Source of the DNA: Bacteroides sp.
GTDB lineage: Bacteria; Bacteroidota; Bacteroidia; Bacteroidales; Bacteroidaceae
DNA: 64,000 bases
NCBI RefSeq assembly: GCF_030151085.1
Contig: NZ_JASLER010000083.1
Location: 1-64,000 of the forward strand
Direction of reading: 5' to 3'
Of this stretch, positions 52,625 through 61,310 are shown piece by piece. Every line of letters begins with the position of its first letter. Position 1 is the first letter of the stretch. The notes under the pieces were generated by a model, which was given only the letters and a program-made list of their open reading frames with translations, did not search any database and was not told the DNA's origin. The position numbers were made by a program, and so were the translations under genes.

Positions 52625-53100
52625 CTGAAATAACTGAAACAGAAGCACTGAACCGGGTGGCTGCTTATTGTTCTACTGCTGAACATTGCCGCGCGGAGAT
52701 TGCAGAAAAACTACAGCGTTGGGGTATCGCATACGATGCCATTGAACGTATCCTTGACCGTTTAGAACAAGATAAATACATTGATGAAGAACGATTCTGC
52801 CGTGCTTTCATTAATGATAAATATCGTTTTGCCAAATGGGGTAAGATGAAAATAAAGCAAGCCCTCCAGTTGAAAAAGATATCTTCCGTAACTTATCATT
52901 CATTCTTAAATGAGATTGATGAAGAAGAATATCTTTCCATTCTGCGCGATTTATTGAATTCCAAGAAGAAAAGCGTTCGTGCCGAAAATGAGTATGAACT
53001 AAATGGAAAACTGATGCGGTTTGCGCTCAGTCGGGGATTTGAAATGAAAGATATTCGTCGTTGTATCGACGTTTCTGATGAAAATGAATATCCCGAATGA
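52621..53100 (+). CDS. recX: Regulatory protein RecX
   Basis: 159 residues, a modulator of RecA. Three-helix repeats: LNRVAAYCSTAEHCRAEIAEKLQRWGI, then ILDRLEQDKYIDEERFCRAFINDKYRFAKWGKMKIKQALQLKKIS, and a third weaker copy. The start overlaps prmC (ATGA) and indicates coupled translation. No recA is adjacent. Confidence 0.9.
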   Translation: MTEITETEALNRVAAYCSTAEHCRAEIAEKLQRWGIAYDAIERILDRLEQDKYIDEERFCRAFINDKYRFAKWGKMKIKQALQLKKISSVTYHSFLNEIDEEEYLSILRDLLNSKKKSVRAENEYELNGKLMRFALSRGFEMKDIRRCIDVSDENEYPE

Positions 53101-53142
53101 AAAATTATTGGCATTCTCTTTTTTATTCTCATTCAGTTTCCG

Positions 53143-53150
53143 TATTTTTG
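53143..53150 (+). promoter_or_regulatory. -7 box of pyrE
   Basis: TATTTTTG matches TAnnTTTG, 31 bp before the ATG. No clear -33 box. Confidence 0.5.
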
Positions 53151-53181
53151 TGCCATATTTATCATAATAGTAAGTTTCGCT

Positions 53182-53820
53182 ATGAAAAATTTAGAAAGAT
53201 TGTTTGCAGAAAAGTTGCTGAAGATTAAAGCGATTAAATTACAACCGGCTAACCCCTTTACTTGGGCATCTGGTTGGAAATCTCCGTTTTATTGTGATAA
53301 CCGCAAAACCCTTTCTTATCCTTCTCTCCGTAATTTTGTGAAAGTCGAAATTACGCGTCTGATTTTGGAACGTTTCGGACAGGTAGATGCTATTGCCGGT
53401 GTGGCAACAGGTGCCATTCCCCAAGGGGCATTGGTGGCTGACGCATTAAACCTCCCGTTTGTATATGTACGCTCCACTCCGAAAGACCATGGATTGGAGA
53501 ATTTGATTGAAGGTGAACTTCGTCCCGGCATGAAAGTGGTGGTTGTAGAGGATTTGATTTCTACTGGCGGAAGTAGCTTGAAGGCTGTAGAAGCTATTCG
53601 TCGTGACGGATGTGAGGTTATTGGTATGGTTGCCGCTTACACTTATGGTTTCCCGGTTGCTGAAAAAGCATTTAAGGATGCCAAGGTAACTTTGGTGACT
53701 TTGACCAATTACGAAGCTGTAATGGAAGTTGCATTGCGTACGGGTTACATTGAGGAAGAAGATGTAGAAACGCTGAATGAATGGCGGAAAGACCCTGCAC
53801 ATTGGGAATCCGGAAAATAA
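53182..53820 (+). CDS. pyrE: Orotate phosphoribosyltransferase
   Basis: Forms OMP from orotate and PRPP in pyrimidine synthesis. 212 residues. Visible are FTWASGWKSPFYCDNRKTLSYP near residue 27, DAIAGVATGAIPQGALVAD near 72, the RSTPKDHGLENLIEGEL loop near 97, and the PRPP motif VVVVEDLISTGGSSLKAVE near 118. A terminator follows. Confidence 0.97.
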   Translation: MKNLERLFAEKLLKIKAIKLQPANPFTWASGWKSPFYCDNRKTLSYPSLRNFVKVEITRLILERFGQVDAIAGVATGAIPQGALVADALNLPFVYVRSTPKDHGLENLIEGELRPGMKVVVVEDLISTGGSSLKAVEAIRRDGCEVIGMVAAYTYGFPVAEKAFKDAKVTLVTLTNYEAVMEVALRTGYIEEEDVETLNEWRKDPAHWESGK

Positions 53821-53851
53821 GACTTGTTGTTTTTATTATATAAGTATGATG

Positions 53852-53895
53852 AAAGAGCCATTCGGATAGATTCTGTCCGAATAGTTCTTTTTGTC
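53852..53895 (+). terminator. Intrinsic terminator of pyrE
   Basis: ATTCGGA (53860-53866) pairs with TCCGAAT (53876-53882), with outer pairs extending to 53852/53890 apart from one mismatch and a G:U. TTTTT and TTTT follow. Confidence 0.78.
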
Positions 53896-53914
53896 TTTTA
53901 AATATGATTAGGAT

Positions 53915-54325
53915 ATGACGAAATTTGAGAGCGAAGTGAAAGTAATACCGGCTTCTCAGGAAGCTGTTTACGAAAAACTTTCCGATTTGAATAACTTGGA
54001 AAAGGTGAAAGACCGCCTTCCTGAAGACAAAGTAAAAAACTTGAGTTTTGATGCAGAAAGCATGTCTATAGAAGTGGCTCCTGTAGGAAAAATTACTTTG
54101 CAGATAGTAGAGAAAGAACCCTTTAAGTGTATCAAATTCGCTACTACGACTTCTCCATTGCCCTTTAATTTATGGATTCAGATTGTTCCGGTGACCGATA
54201 CCGAATGCAAGATGAAACTGACCATCGGCATGGAATTGAATCCATTTATGAAAACTATGGTGCAGAAACCTTTGCAAGAAGGATTGGAGAAGATGGCAGA
54301 TACTTTGGCAATGATTAATTATTAA
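53915..54325 (+). CDS. SRPBCC (START-like) family protein
   Basis: 136 residues, a helix-grip fold: FESEVKVIPASQEAVYEKLSDLNNLEKVKDRLPE at the N-terminus, a beta-rich middle and a long C-terminal helix (MVQKPLQEGLEKMADTLAMINY). The cavity could bind a hydrophobic ligand; there is no known substrate. It lies 11 bp upstream of argH and likely shares its transcript. Confidence 0.82.
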   Translation: MTKFESEVKVIPASQEAVYEKLSDLNNLEKVKDRLPEDKVKNLSFDAESMSIEVAPVGKITLQIVEKEPFKCIKFATTTSPLPFNLWIQIVPVTDTECKMKLTIGMELNPFMKTMVQKPLQEGLEKMADTLAMINY

Positions 54326-54336
54326 ACATTATTATC

Positions 54337-55677
54337 GTGGCTCAGAAACTTTGGGAGAAATCCGTTCAGGTAAATAAAGATATCGAGCGCTTCACTGTGG
54401 GGCGTGATCGTGAAATGGATCTGTATTTGGCAAAACATGATGTAATTGGATCTATGGCCCATATCACGATGCTCGAAAGTATTGGTCTGCTGACAAAAGA
54501 AGAACTGTCGCAACTGATTGCTGAATTGAAGAATATCTATGCGACGGCAGAAAGTGGGGAGTTTGTAATAGAGGAAGGTGTAGAAGATGTACACTCTCAG
54601 GTAGAACTTATGCTGACGCGTAAATTGGGTGATGTAGGTAAGAAAATCCATAGCGGACGTTCGCGTAACGACCAGGTTTTGCTTGACCTGAAACTATTCA
54701 CCCGTGCGCAGATCAAAGAGATAGCCGAGGCAGTAGAACAGTTATTCCATGTACTTATTGTGCAAAGCAATCGTTATAAGAACATATTGATGCCGGGTTA
54801 TACCCACTTGCAGATAGCTATGCCTTCGTCTTTTGGACTATGGTTTGGTGCTTATGCCGAAGGGTTGGTAGATGATATGCTGTTTCTTCAGGCTGCCTTT
54901 AAAATGTGCAACCGTAATCCATTGGGATCAGCAGCCGGATATGGTTCATCGTTTCCGTTGAACCGTACGATGACGACGGAGCTTCTGGGATTCGATTCAA
55001 TGAATTATAATGTGGTATATGCTCAGATGGGACGTGGCAAGATGGAACGTAATGTTGCTTTTGCTTTGGCTAGCATTGCGGGCACTATCTCCAAGTTGGC
55101 ATTTGATGCCTGTATGTTCAATAGTCAGAACTTCGGTTTTGTAAAGTTGCCCGATGAATGTACTACCGGTTCCAGCATTATGCCACATAAGAAGAACCCG
55201 GATGTATTTGAATTGACCCGTGCCAAATGCAATAAATTACAATCCTTGCCTCAGCAGATAATGATGATTGCCAATAATCTGCCGTCAGGCTATTTCCGTG
55301 ACTTGCAGATTATCAAGGAGGTCTTTCTTCCTGCTTTTCAAGAATTAAAGGATTGCTTGCAGATGACTACATACATTATGAATGAGATCAAGGTGAACGA
55401 ACACATATTGGATGACGATAAGTATCTGCTTATTTTCAGTGTGGAGGAAGTGAACCGCTTGGCTCGTGAAGGCATGCCTTTCCGAGATGCTTATAAGAAA
55501 GTAGGATTAGATATAGAAGCCGGAAGGTTCTCTCATAGTAAAGAAGTCCACCATACTCACGAAGGTAGTATTGGTAATCTCTGTAATGATGAAATTTCTG
55601 CATTGATGCAGCAGGTAGTAGATGGCTTCAACTTCTATGGAATGGAAGCAGCAGAGAAGTCTTTATTGGGACGGTAG
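54337..55677 (+). CDS. argH: Argininosuccinate lyase
   Basis: Splits argininosuccinate to arginine and fumarate. 446 residues, GTG start at 54337. Fumarase/ASL blocks: DVHSQVELMLTRKLGDVGKKIHSGRSRNDQV near residue 88, PGYTHLQIAMPSS near 152, and the signature GSSIMPHKKNPDVFELTRAKCN near 280. There is no adjacent argG; argF' is 14 kb away on the other strand. Confidence 0.96.
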   Translation: MAQKLWEKSVQVNKDIERFTVGRDREMDLYLAKHDVIGSMAHITMLESIGLLTKEELSQLIAELKNIYATAESGEFVIEEGVEDVHSQVELMLTRKLGDVGKKIHSGRSRNDQVLLDLKLFTRAQIKEIAEAVEQLFHVLIVQSNRYKNILMPGYTHLQIAMPSSFGLWFGAYAEGLVDDMLFLQAAFKMCNRNPLGSAAGYGSSFPLNRTMTTELLGFDSMNYNVVYAQMGRGKMERNVAFALASIAGTISKLAFDACMFNSQNFGFVKLPDECTTGSSIMPHKKNPDVFELTRAKCNKLQSLPQQIMMIANNLPSGYFRDLQIIKEVFLPAFQELKDCLQMTTYIMNEIKVNEHILDDDKYLLIFSVEEVNRLAREGMPFRDAYKKVGLDIEAGRFSHSKEVHHTHEGSIGNLCNDEISALMQQVVDGFNFYGMEAAEKSLLGR

Positions 55678-55740
55678 TCGTTGGAGACTGATGTTTTACA
55701 GGGTAAATGCAGATAAAGTTTAACTTTTCCAATTAAAAAG

Positions 55741-55772
55741 TTTGGCTGTAATGAGGAAACTTTTTATCTTTG
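55741..55772 (+). promoter_or_regulatory. Two-box promoter of the tRNA-Gly/tRNA-Leu transcript
   Basis: TTTG (55741-55744), 20 bp, TATCTTTG (55765-55772): a full match to the Bacteroides consensus. The tRNA-Gly starts 21 bp later. Confidence 0.85.
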
Positions 55773-55793
55773 CACCCGTTCTCCAAAATACCT

Positions 55794-55866
55794 GCGGAAA
55801 TAGCTCAGTTGGTAGAGCATAACCTTGCCAAGGTTAGGGTCGCGAGTTCGAGTCTCGTTTTCCGCT
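55794..55866 (+). tRNA. tRNA-Gly (anticodon GCC)
   Basis: 73 nt. The acceptor stem GCGGAAA (55794-55800) pairs with TTTCCGC (55859-55865), discriminator T. The D-loop has AGCTCAGTTGGTAGAGCA, the anticodon loop TTGCCAA gives GCC, and the T-loop carries GTTCGAGTC. CCA is not encoded. Confidence 0.97.
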
Positions 55867-55879
55867 CTCCACACAGGAT

Positions 55880-55966
55880 GCTCGAATGGTGGAATGGTAG
55901 ACACGAAGGACTTAAAATCCTTTGGCCATTGCGGCTGTGCGGGTTCAAGTCCCGCTTCGAGTACCA
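55880..55966 (+). tRNA. tRNA-Leu (anticodon TAA)
   Basis: Class II tRNA with a long variable arm. The acceptor GCTCGAA (55880-55886) pairs with TTCGAGT (55956-55962), discriminator A, CCA encoded (55964-55966). The anticodon loop CTTAAAA gives TAA, and the T-loop has GGTTCAAGTCC. It is 13 bp after tRNA-Gly and cotranscribed with it. Confidence 0.97.
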
Positions 55967-55968
55967 AG

Positions 55969-56008
55969 AAAGCCTCTTAATCGTATGATTAAGAGGCTTT
56001 CGCTTTTT
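55969..56008 (+). terminator. Intrinsic terminator of the tRNA transcript
   Basis: AAAGCCTCTTAATC (55969-55982) and its exact complement (55987-56000) form a 14-bp stem with a 4-nt loop, followed by CGCTTTTT. Confidence 0.93.
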
Positions 56009-56084
56009 ATATGAACACTAATCATAATATCCGTGAATTCATGCGGTCATGATTAGTTTACATTTGTATTGTCTTCCCCTTTAC

Positions 56085-56383
56085 GGTGCAAAGTGGCATT
56101 TCAAATGGTTGATTCATGTAAAATACACCGTTGAGATCCGTGTTTTGGCTTGGGCTTATTGGTACTTTGCTGTGCGCTCGTCGTTGATAACGCCCGACCA
56201 ATTCAGACCATACGCAAAGTCATACACATTCCCATCAATATCTTGATAGCAACGCATGTCGCGTGGCGTATCTTCGGCCAATGTACCGGAATAAAGGTTC
56301 CAGCGCCGCTCTGTAGCGATATCTACTTGAGGCGAAAGTGCGGTAGCTGATATAAGAAATACTACATAAAGATAATTTTTTAT
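56085..56383 (-). pseudogene. Remnant of a small exported-protein gene directly after the MFS stop
   Basis: On the minus strand, in frame with the MFS gene and beginning at the codon after its TAA, an open frame reads IKNYLYVVFLISATALSPQ-type sequence. This is a convincing signal peptide whose first codon is ATA rather than ATG. About 60 residues follow (YQDIDGNVYDFAYGLNWSG...) to a TAA near 56151. A different frame then gives GVFYMNQPFEMPLCTVKG before ending near 56070. This looks like a small gene broken by a lost start and a frameshift, or a truncated tail. I do not recognise a family. The 56009-56383 stretch otherwise holds nothing I can name. Confidence 0.45.
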
Positions 56384-57814
56384 TTATTTCAGGTCTCGAG
56401 GCTTTCCTCCTTCTTTCCAATGCTTTTCTATTTTCTCTAATGTAACACCTTTGGTTTCCGGAATGAAATAGTAGCCCCAAATCAAGCCTGCTAATGCTAT
56501 TACCCCATAGAAGAAAAATGCGCCTGCCGGATTACCGATCTTCTCATCGGAAACCATAAGCTCTGTTCCGGGTATGGAGAATACTTTGACAATCTTGAAG
56601 AAAGTAAAAGTCACGATACTGTTGAAGAACCATACGGATAGTGATCCGAGCGATGCACCCAATCCCCGGACGTGTTGCGGGAAGATCTCTGAAATGATGA
56701 GCCAACCCAACGGGCCGATGCTTATAGCATAGAAAGCGACATAGAAGAACACGAGAAGGATGGTCAATAATTTACCGTATTCCGCCATCTGGTTCGCAAA
56801 AATAAAGCAAGTACTCAGTGCCAGAAGGGAAACGATAATGCCACTCAATCCAATGAAGTATAACTTCCGGCGTCCAAAGCGGTCGACAAAGTGCACAGAG
56901 AAGATAGTGAACAATACATTTACCAGCCCGACGCCTACCGATGCCCAAATGGCAGAGACTGTACCGTCGAAACCTGCCATCAGGAATATCTTGGGACTGT
57001 AGTAGATAATGGTATTGATTCCTACGAATTGCTGGAAGAACATAATTCCTATAGCTATAATCAGTGGTGTCTTGAGCCAGGGCTTGAATAAGTCTTTCCA
57101 TTTAGAACTGTTCTTTTGGTCTTTCTTTATCTCCTCTTCCATTTCTGAGAAGGTATTTTGCAGGGAATCTTGCGGTTCTATTTTTGTCAGTACCGAAAAA
57201 CTTTCCTCGCTACGACCTTTGCTCATAAGCCAACGAGGCGTTTCAGGCATGAAACTCATTCCTATTAATAGTATAATTGCCGGGATTACACCTACATAAA
57301 ACATAGGACGCCAGCAAGACATGTCTTGCTCATTGGCAAAGAAGAGATCGGAGAGATAAGAGGCAAGTACGCCGATTGTAATCATCAACTGGAACATGGA
57401 GACAAACTTTCCACGGGATTTGGCAGGAGATATTTCTGCCAGATACAAAGGTACTGCAAATGAAGATATGCCAATGGCAATACCGAGGAATAGTCTGGCT
57501 GCTATCAGGTTGTAGATATCAGGAGCTATGCCCGACCATAACGCACCTACCGCAAATATTACAGCTGAGACCAGGATAACCTTCTTTCTGCCCAGCTGGT
57601 CTGTTATTTTGCCACAGAATAAGGCACCAAGGATTGCACCTACCAGTCCGAAGGAAGTTATTAACTCTACTGCACTGTCATCTATGCCGAAGTCACTCTG
57701 GAAAAAAGGAATAGCACCCGAAATAACGCCCGTGTCGAAGCCGAATAATAAACCTCCGGTAGCGGCGATGAGGGCGATAATATATATAAGGTTTTTGTTA
57801 TAACTGTTTTTCAT
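56384..57814 (-). CDS. MFS sugar porter (XylE/GalP type)
   Basis: 476 residues, twelve membrane segments. Sugar-porter signatures: GLLFGFDTGVISGAI near residue 20, DQLGRKKVILVSA near 68, the ARLFLGIAIGISSFAVPLYLAEISPAKSRG stretch near 106, PETPRWL near 189, the QQFVGINTIIYYSPKIF block near 262, DRFGRRKLY near 311, and PETKGVTLEKIEKHW at the end. Likely a sugar:proton symporter; the sugar is not identified but should be the one handled by the upstream isomerases. Last gene of the operon. Confidence 0.92.
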   Translation of the reverse strand: MKNSYNKNLIYIIALIAATGGLLFGFDTGVISGAIPFFQSDFGIDDSAVELITSFGLVGAILGALFCGKITDQLGRKKVILVSAVIFAVGALWSGIAPDIYNLIAARLFLGIAIGISSFAVPLYLAEISPAKSRGKFVSMFQLMITIGVLASYLSDLFFANEQDMSCWRPMFYVGVIPAIILLIGMSFMPETPRWLMSKGRSEESFSVLTKIEPQDSLQNTFSEMEEEIKKDQKNSSKWKDLFKPWLKTPLIIAIGIMFFQQFVGINTIIYYSPKIFLMAGFDGTVSAIWASVGVGLVNVLFTIFSVHFVDRFGRRKLYFIGLSGIIVSLLALSTCFIFANQMAEYGKLLTILLVFFYVAFYAISIGPLGWLIISEIFPQHVRGLGASLGSLSVWFFNSIVTFTFFKIVKVFSIPGTELMVSDEKIGNPAGAFFFYGVIALAGLIWGYYFIPETKGVTLEKIEKHWKEGGKPRDLK

Positions 57815-57825
57815 GGGGTGGAGTT

Positions 57826-58614
57826 TTAGGGTTCGAATTTAGTCCATACATTCTCTTTTAATTTAGGGTTTGGAACATACAGAAAAATATGAGGTTTCTC
57901 TTCAAATATGCGATAGATAGGCTTTCCTTTTTCGATGCCTAACTGTGAGTAGTCGCCCGGTGCTTTCTCTATTAAGGGCGATTGTTCGTAGGTGGGATTG
58001 GCTATCCACTCCAATTCGTTGTTGTCATTAAATATCGGAAACCAAGCTATACCGTTGTGACGCCGTACGCCATCGTAAACAAAACCATAATCGCGGTCAC
58101 ACCATGCCCCGAAGGTCAGAGGTTCCAAGGGGTTAGCACTAATGGTAGCATGTATCCAGTAGGGAGGCACTATCACTACATCTCCGGGCTTGGCCCTAAC
58201 GGCAAAACATCTGCCGGGATTGTGATCGGCTGTTTCTTGCATATAAATGATGGCCTCCCCCGACCATATTTCATACACTTCGGGAGTGGACCAACCGCAA
58301 CGGGTGGATATCTTGTGCATATGTCCTTGGCTGCGGACCGGTTCACACCCTAAACGGTCTGCGGCATAAGTGACTACACCAAATAGGAGATTCATAGATT
58401 TCAGTAGTTCTTTATCCTTCTTCTTGCCGACGTCCATAGCAATGGAATATACTACCTCAGGACCTTTACAAGTAGGATCAAGTAAACTTTTGCGGATATC
58501 GTCCAGTTTGCGATTTTCAGCTTCGGGTCCGAATACATCATCTCCGTATATAAATCCGATACCCGATTCACGTGGGGTTACGGAAAGTCCCGGATTAAAT
58601 ACTCCATTATACAT
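57826..58614 (-). CDS. Cupin-type glucose-6-phosphate isomerase (longer form)
   Basis: 262 residues. The cupin metal motif is in PVRSQGHMHKISTRCGWSTPEVYEIWSGEAIIYMQET (about 92-130; His, His, Glu) followed by the second cupin box PGDVVIVPPYWIHATISA (about 142-160). This is the GPI family of archaeal-type phosphoglucose isomerases. The C-terminal 90 residues (GFVYDGVRRHNGIAWFPIFNDNNELEWI...) are an extension beyond the compact form. It overlaps the ManA-like gene by 8 bp and starts 11 bp ahead of the MFS gene. Confidence 0.85.
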   Translation of the reverse strand: MYNGVFNPGLSVTPRESGIGFIYGDDVFGPEAENRKLDDIRKSLLDPTCKGPEVVYSIAMDVGKKKDKELLKSMNLLFGVVTYAADRLGCEPVRSQGHMHKISTRCGWSTPEVYEIWSGEAIIYMQETADHNPGRCFAVRAKPGDVVIVPPYWIHATISANPLEPLTFGAWCDRDYGFVYDGVRRHNGIAWFPIFNDNNELEWIANPTYEQSPLIEKAPGDYSQLGIEKGKPIYRIFEEKPHIFLYVPNPKLKENVWTKFEP

Positions 58615-60370
58615 TGTGTTTGATAAAAGCTTTAATGGTTATACATTCTTTTCCTTCGGATTTTCCGTAAGGACGTATCGTATATTCTTCTACAGAAGCA
58701 GGGATGATAAAAGTCTCTGCATAGTGAACCACGAATGGCTCAAAGCTTTTTTGCGGACTTTCTACGATAGCTTCCAATCCGTCTACAAGATTCAGTACAT
58801 TCACGCTTCCGTTGGTGTAGTGGGTAACGGGACGGGTAAAACGATGTCGACGGGTTTCTATGAATTCTTGTTCATGCAGTCCGGTGTGTTCTTCGGTTAT
58901 GCCTTCTTCTTCGCTGATTACTTTTATCTGGTTGATAATCTCTTTTTTTACCCACGACTCGGTTCTGTTCCATTGAATTACATGTTCTCCGTGGGCAATG
59001 TTGATGGGGCGTGGACGCCCGTCTAGTCCGAGGCGTCCCCAATCCCAGAGTTTGAATGTAAAAATGTAAGGCGTAGCACTGATTTCCAGTACCATGCTGT
59101 TTTTGCCGGAGCAGTGAATGGTGCCGGCAGGTATGAGGATGTGATCGTGTTTCTGTACGGGATATACACCTATATAAGCTTCTGCATCGAACTTGCCGGA
59201 CTCTTGGGCTTTCTTCAAGTCCGATATCATCTTCTCAGGACATATATTTTCTTTCAGCCCTAGGTAGACTACGGCATCTTCTTTAGTGTCTAGCAAGTAA
59301 TAGCTTTCGTCTTGGGTATAATGCATGCCGAATTTTTCTTGTATATATTCGGTTAAAGGATGAACTTGCAAGCTTAAGTTACCGCCATTCATTGTATCCA
59401 GAAAGTCGAAACGGATGGGAAATTCATCGCCGAAGCGTCCGTAAACCGGTCTGCCGAGTAATGATACCGGATGAGTAAATACTACGTCGATGGACGGAAC
59501 CTCAAATCGAACATCTCCGAATCCAAGTAGCAAGCTATTCTCTTCGGGGACGCAATCGAAACACCAGGCATAGTTGGCCGCTGATTTATCCAAGTCACAA
59601 ACTTCTTTCATCCACTGTCCGCCCCACGGACCCGGATCGAAGAAAGGAACCACTCTGAAAGGCTGTGTTGCTGCCTTCTCCAATCCTAAGCGGATGGCAT
59701 CTCCGGTAGCCATCTTGGGAGTGTCCTTTATATTTGTATCGAGCACGTAATCCCATTTGGCTATCAAGGTTTTCTTAAAGCGGTCGCATATTCTCCAATC
59801 CACAAAGAAAGCCCGTTTGTATTGAAGCGAGGGGCGCTCATCCCGGTTCTCTACTCCGATATTGCTTACCTCATTTCTTCTGAAACGCATCTGTATTTCC
59901 CAGCGTGCCATGTCGACATATATCAGAATATCAGCATCAGGACACAGATATGCCGCACCTACGCCATAAACCATAATCAGACCTTCTGCTTGCGAGTCTA
60001 TGCTATTGCGCATGGCTTCTGTCTTTGAAGCATCAAAGAAACGATCTATCGTGAAGCGGGTTATATAACCGAAAATCTCATCATCGGTTATGTCCGGGTG
60101 GAAGAATGTATTAATGGCATCTTCAGGTAACATAGCTTCGGACGAGAAGTAACGGGTACTTTCGGGCAATCCTTCTGCTAACGCAGTGACAAGTTCTTGG
60201 TCATTTACTCCCTGATAGCATTCTATCACTAGTTTCTTGACCGGCTTTTGCAAAGAATCCAGTTTCTCTTTGATCTGTTCTATTATATCTTTCCATCCCT
60301 GCCAACATGCTTCGTTGCTGTCCGTAACACGGACAAAGGGGTATTTGTCGTAATTAGATGTATATTTCAT
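58607..60370 (-). CDS. Large class I mannose-6-phosphate isomerase-like protein with an extra N-terminal domain
   Basis: 587 residues from the ATG at 60370 (MKYTSNYDKYP); upstream codons lie within the ROK gene. The C-terminal half carries a ManA-type zinc site (MNGGNLSLQVHPLTEYIQEKFG and later ILIPAGTIHCSGKNSMVLEIS). The first ~270 residues are unlike ManA: DIIEQIKEKLDSLQKPVKKLVIECYQGVNDQELVTALAEGLPE and RFTIDRFFDASK suggest a nucleotide-kinase-like fold without a Walker A loop. So it is a fusion. The start codon lies 17 bp inside the ROK gene. Confidence 0.8.
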   Translation of the reverse strand: MKYTSNYDKYPFVRVTDSNEACWQGWKDIIEQIKEKLDSLQKPVKKLVIECYQGVNDQELVTALAEGLPESTRYFSSEAMLPEDAINTFFHPDITDDEIFGYITRFTIDRFFDASKTEAMRNSIDSQAEGLIMVYGVGAAYLCPDADILIYVDMARWEIQMRFRRNEVSNIGVENRDERPSLQYKRAFFVDWRICDRFKKTLIAKWDYVLDTNIKDTPKMATGDAIRLGLEKAATQPFRVVPFFDPGPWGGQWMKEVCDLDKSAANYAWCFDCVPEENSLLLGFGDVRFEVPSIDVVFTHPVSLLGRPVYGRFGDEFPIRFDFLDTMNGGNLSLQVHPLTEYIQEKFGMHYTQDESYYLLDTKEDAVVYLGLKENICPEKMISDLKKAQESGKFDAEAYIGVYPVQKHDHILIPAGTIHCSGKNSMVLEISATPYIFTFKLWDWGRLGLDGRPRPINIAHGEHVIQWNRTESWVKKEIINQIKVISEEEGITEEHTGLHEQEFIETRRHRFTRPVTHYTNGSVNVLNLVDGLEAIVESPQKSFEPFVVHYAETFIIPASVEEYTIRPYGKSEGKECITIKAFIKHNV

Positions 60371-61310
60371 GATTCTGTTTTTTATTAAGGTGATAGTGCA
60401 GCCCGTATAGGGCTGCACTGTCTGATAATTGTGAACTTACAATCTTAACTTTTCCTGACGGACACCAGGCGTAACGGCTAACTCTTTCTTCAATATACGG
60501 AAGGATAACCTCACGACTATTCATAATTCCACCGCCCAGCACTACGATTTCGGGATCATAAGCATGTATATAGGTTATGATAGCTGCGCTCCAGATGTCC
60601 AAACATTCATTTCTGAGGATGAGTGCTTCCTTGTCATTGTTTCCTGCTTGCTTGAATATCTCTTTGAATGTCCAGTGAATAGCTTGTTCTTTAAACGAGG
60701 CGGATAGTAAAGGATGTTCCTTTATAATAGTAGGCAGGAAGAATGAGGAAGATAAGGCTTCTACACATCCTTTATTGCCACACGAACATCTACGTCCCCG
60801 ATAATCTACTATGAAATGCCCGCCTAGCGAACCGGCTTGGAAGTGTTGCCCGTATAGAGTTTTACCATCAATTATCACTCCGGTACCGATGCCGGTACCG
60901 ATTGTCATCATTACAACATTCTTCTTACCCAAGGCTGCACCCTTGTACCATTCTCCCACAACTGCCAGGCGTGCATCATTATCCATATAAAAGGGTACGT
61001 TCCAGTTATCACAAACCCATTTATTCAGATCGAGTTCGCAGGCATCATCATATTTCTCGTTTGTAGATATAACGCTGTTATTGATAGGGTTTACCAGTCC
61101 GGGGAAGGCAAGTCCTATCCCTGACAACTCATTTGCCGTTGCATGGTTGCGGGACAAAAGAGAGTTGATAGCATCTTTTATCCGGGGTAAATTGGGCGCT
61201 AATCCTATTGATAACTGCGAACTCAGCTTAATGTCATCCTGTATTTCGCCATGGGACAATAAACCTATTTTTATGATAGTTCCGCCTAAGTCTATAGCTA
61301 TTTTATACAT
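60354..61310 (-). CDS. ROK-family sugar kinase
   Basis: 318 residues from the ATG at 61310 (MYKIAIDLGGTIIKIG); nine codons upstream are not used. ROK marks: ATP motif DLGGTIIKIG, catalytic DND-type stretch MDNDARLAVVGEWYKG near residue 109, MMTIGTGIGTGVI near 133, the zinc motif CSCGNKGCVEA near 177, and VLGGGIMNS near 260. Glucokinase/N-acyl hexosamine kinase-type specificity cannot be set. It overlaps the upstream GPI-type gene by 8 bp and the downstream ManA-like gene by 17 bp. Confidence 0.9.
   Translation of the reverse strand: MYKIAIDLGGTIIKIGLLSHGEIQDDIKLSSQLSIGLAPNLPRIKDAINSLLSRNHATANELSGIGLAFPGLVNPINNSVISTNEKYDDACELDLNKWVCDNWNVPFYMDNDARLAVVGEWYKGAALGKKNVVMMTIGTGIGTGVIIDGKTLYGQHFQAGSLGGHFIVDYRGRRCSCGNKGCVEALSSSFFLPTIIKEHPLLSASFKEQAIHWTFKEIFKQAGNNDKEALILRNECLDIWSAAIITYIHAYDPEIVVLGGGIMNSREVILPYIEERVSRYAWCPSGKVKIVSSQLSDSAALYGLHYHLNKKQNHEIYI

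Noticed and set aside
55764..55988. Open frames overlapping the two tRNA genes on both strands
   Set aside because: They read through complete tRNA structures and have no coding features.
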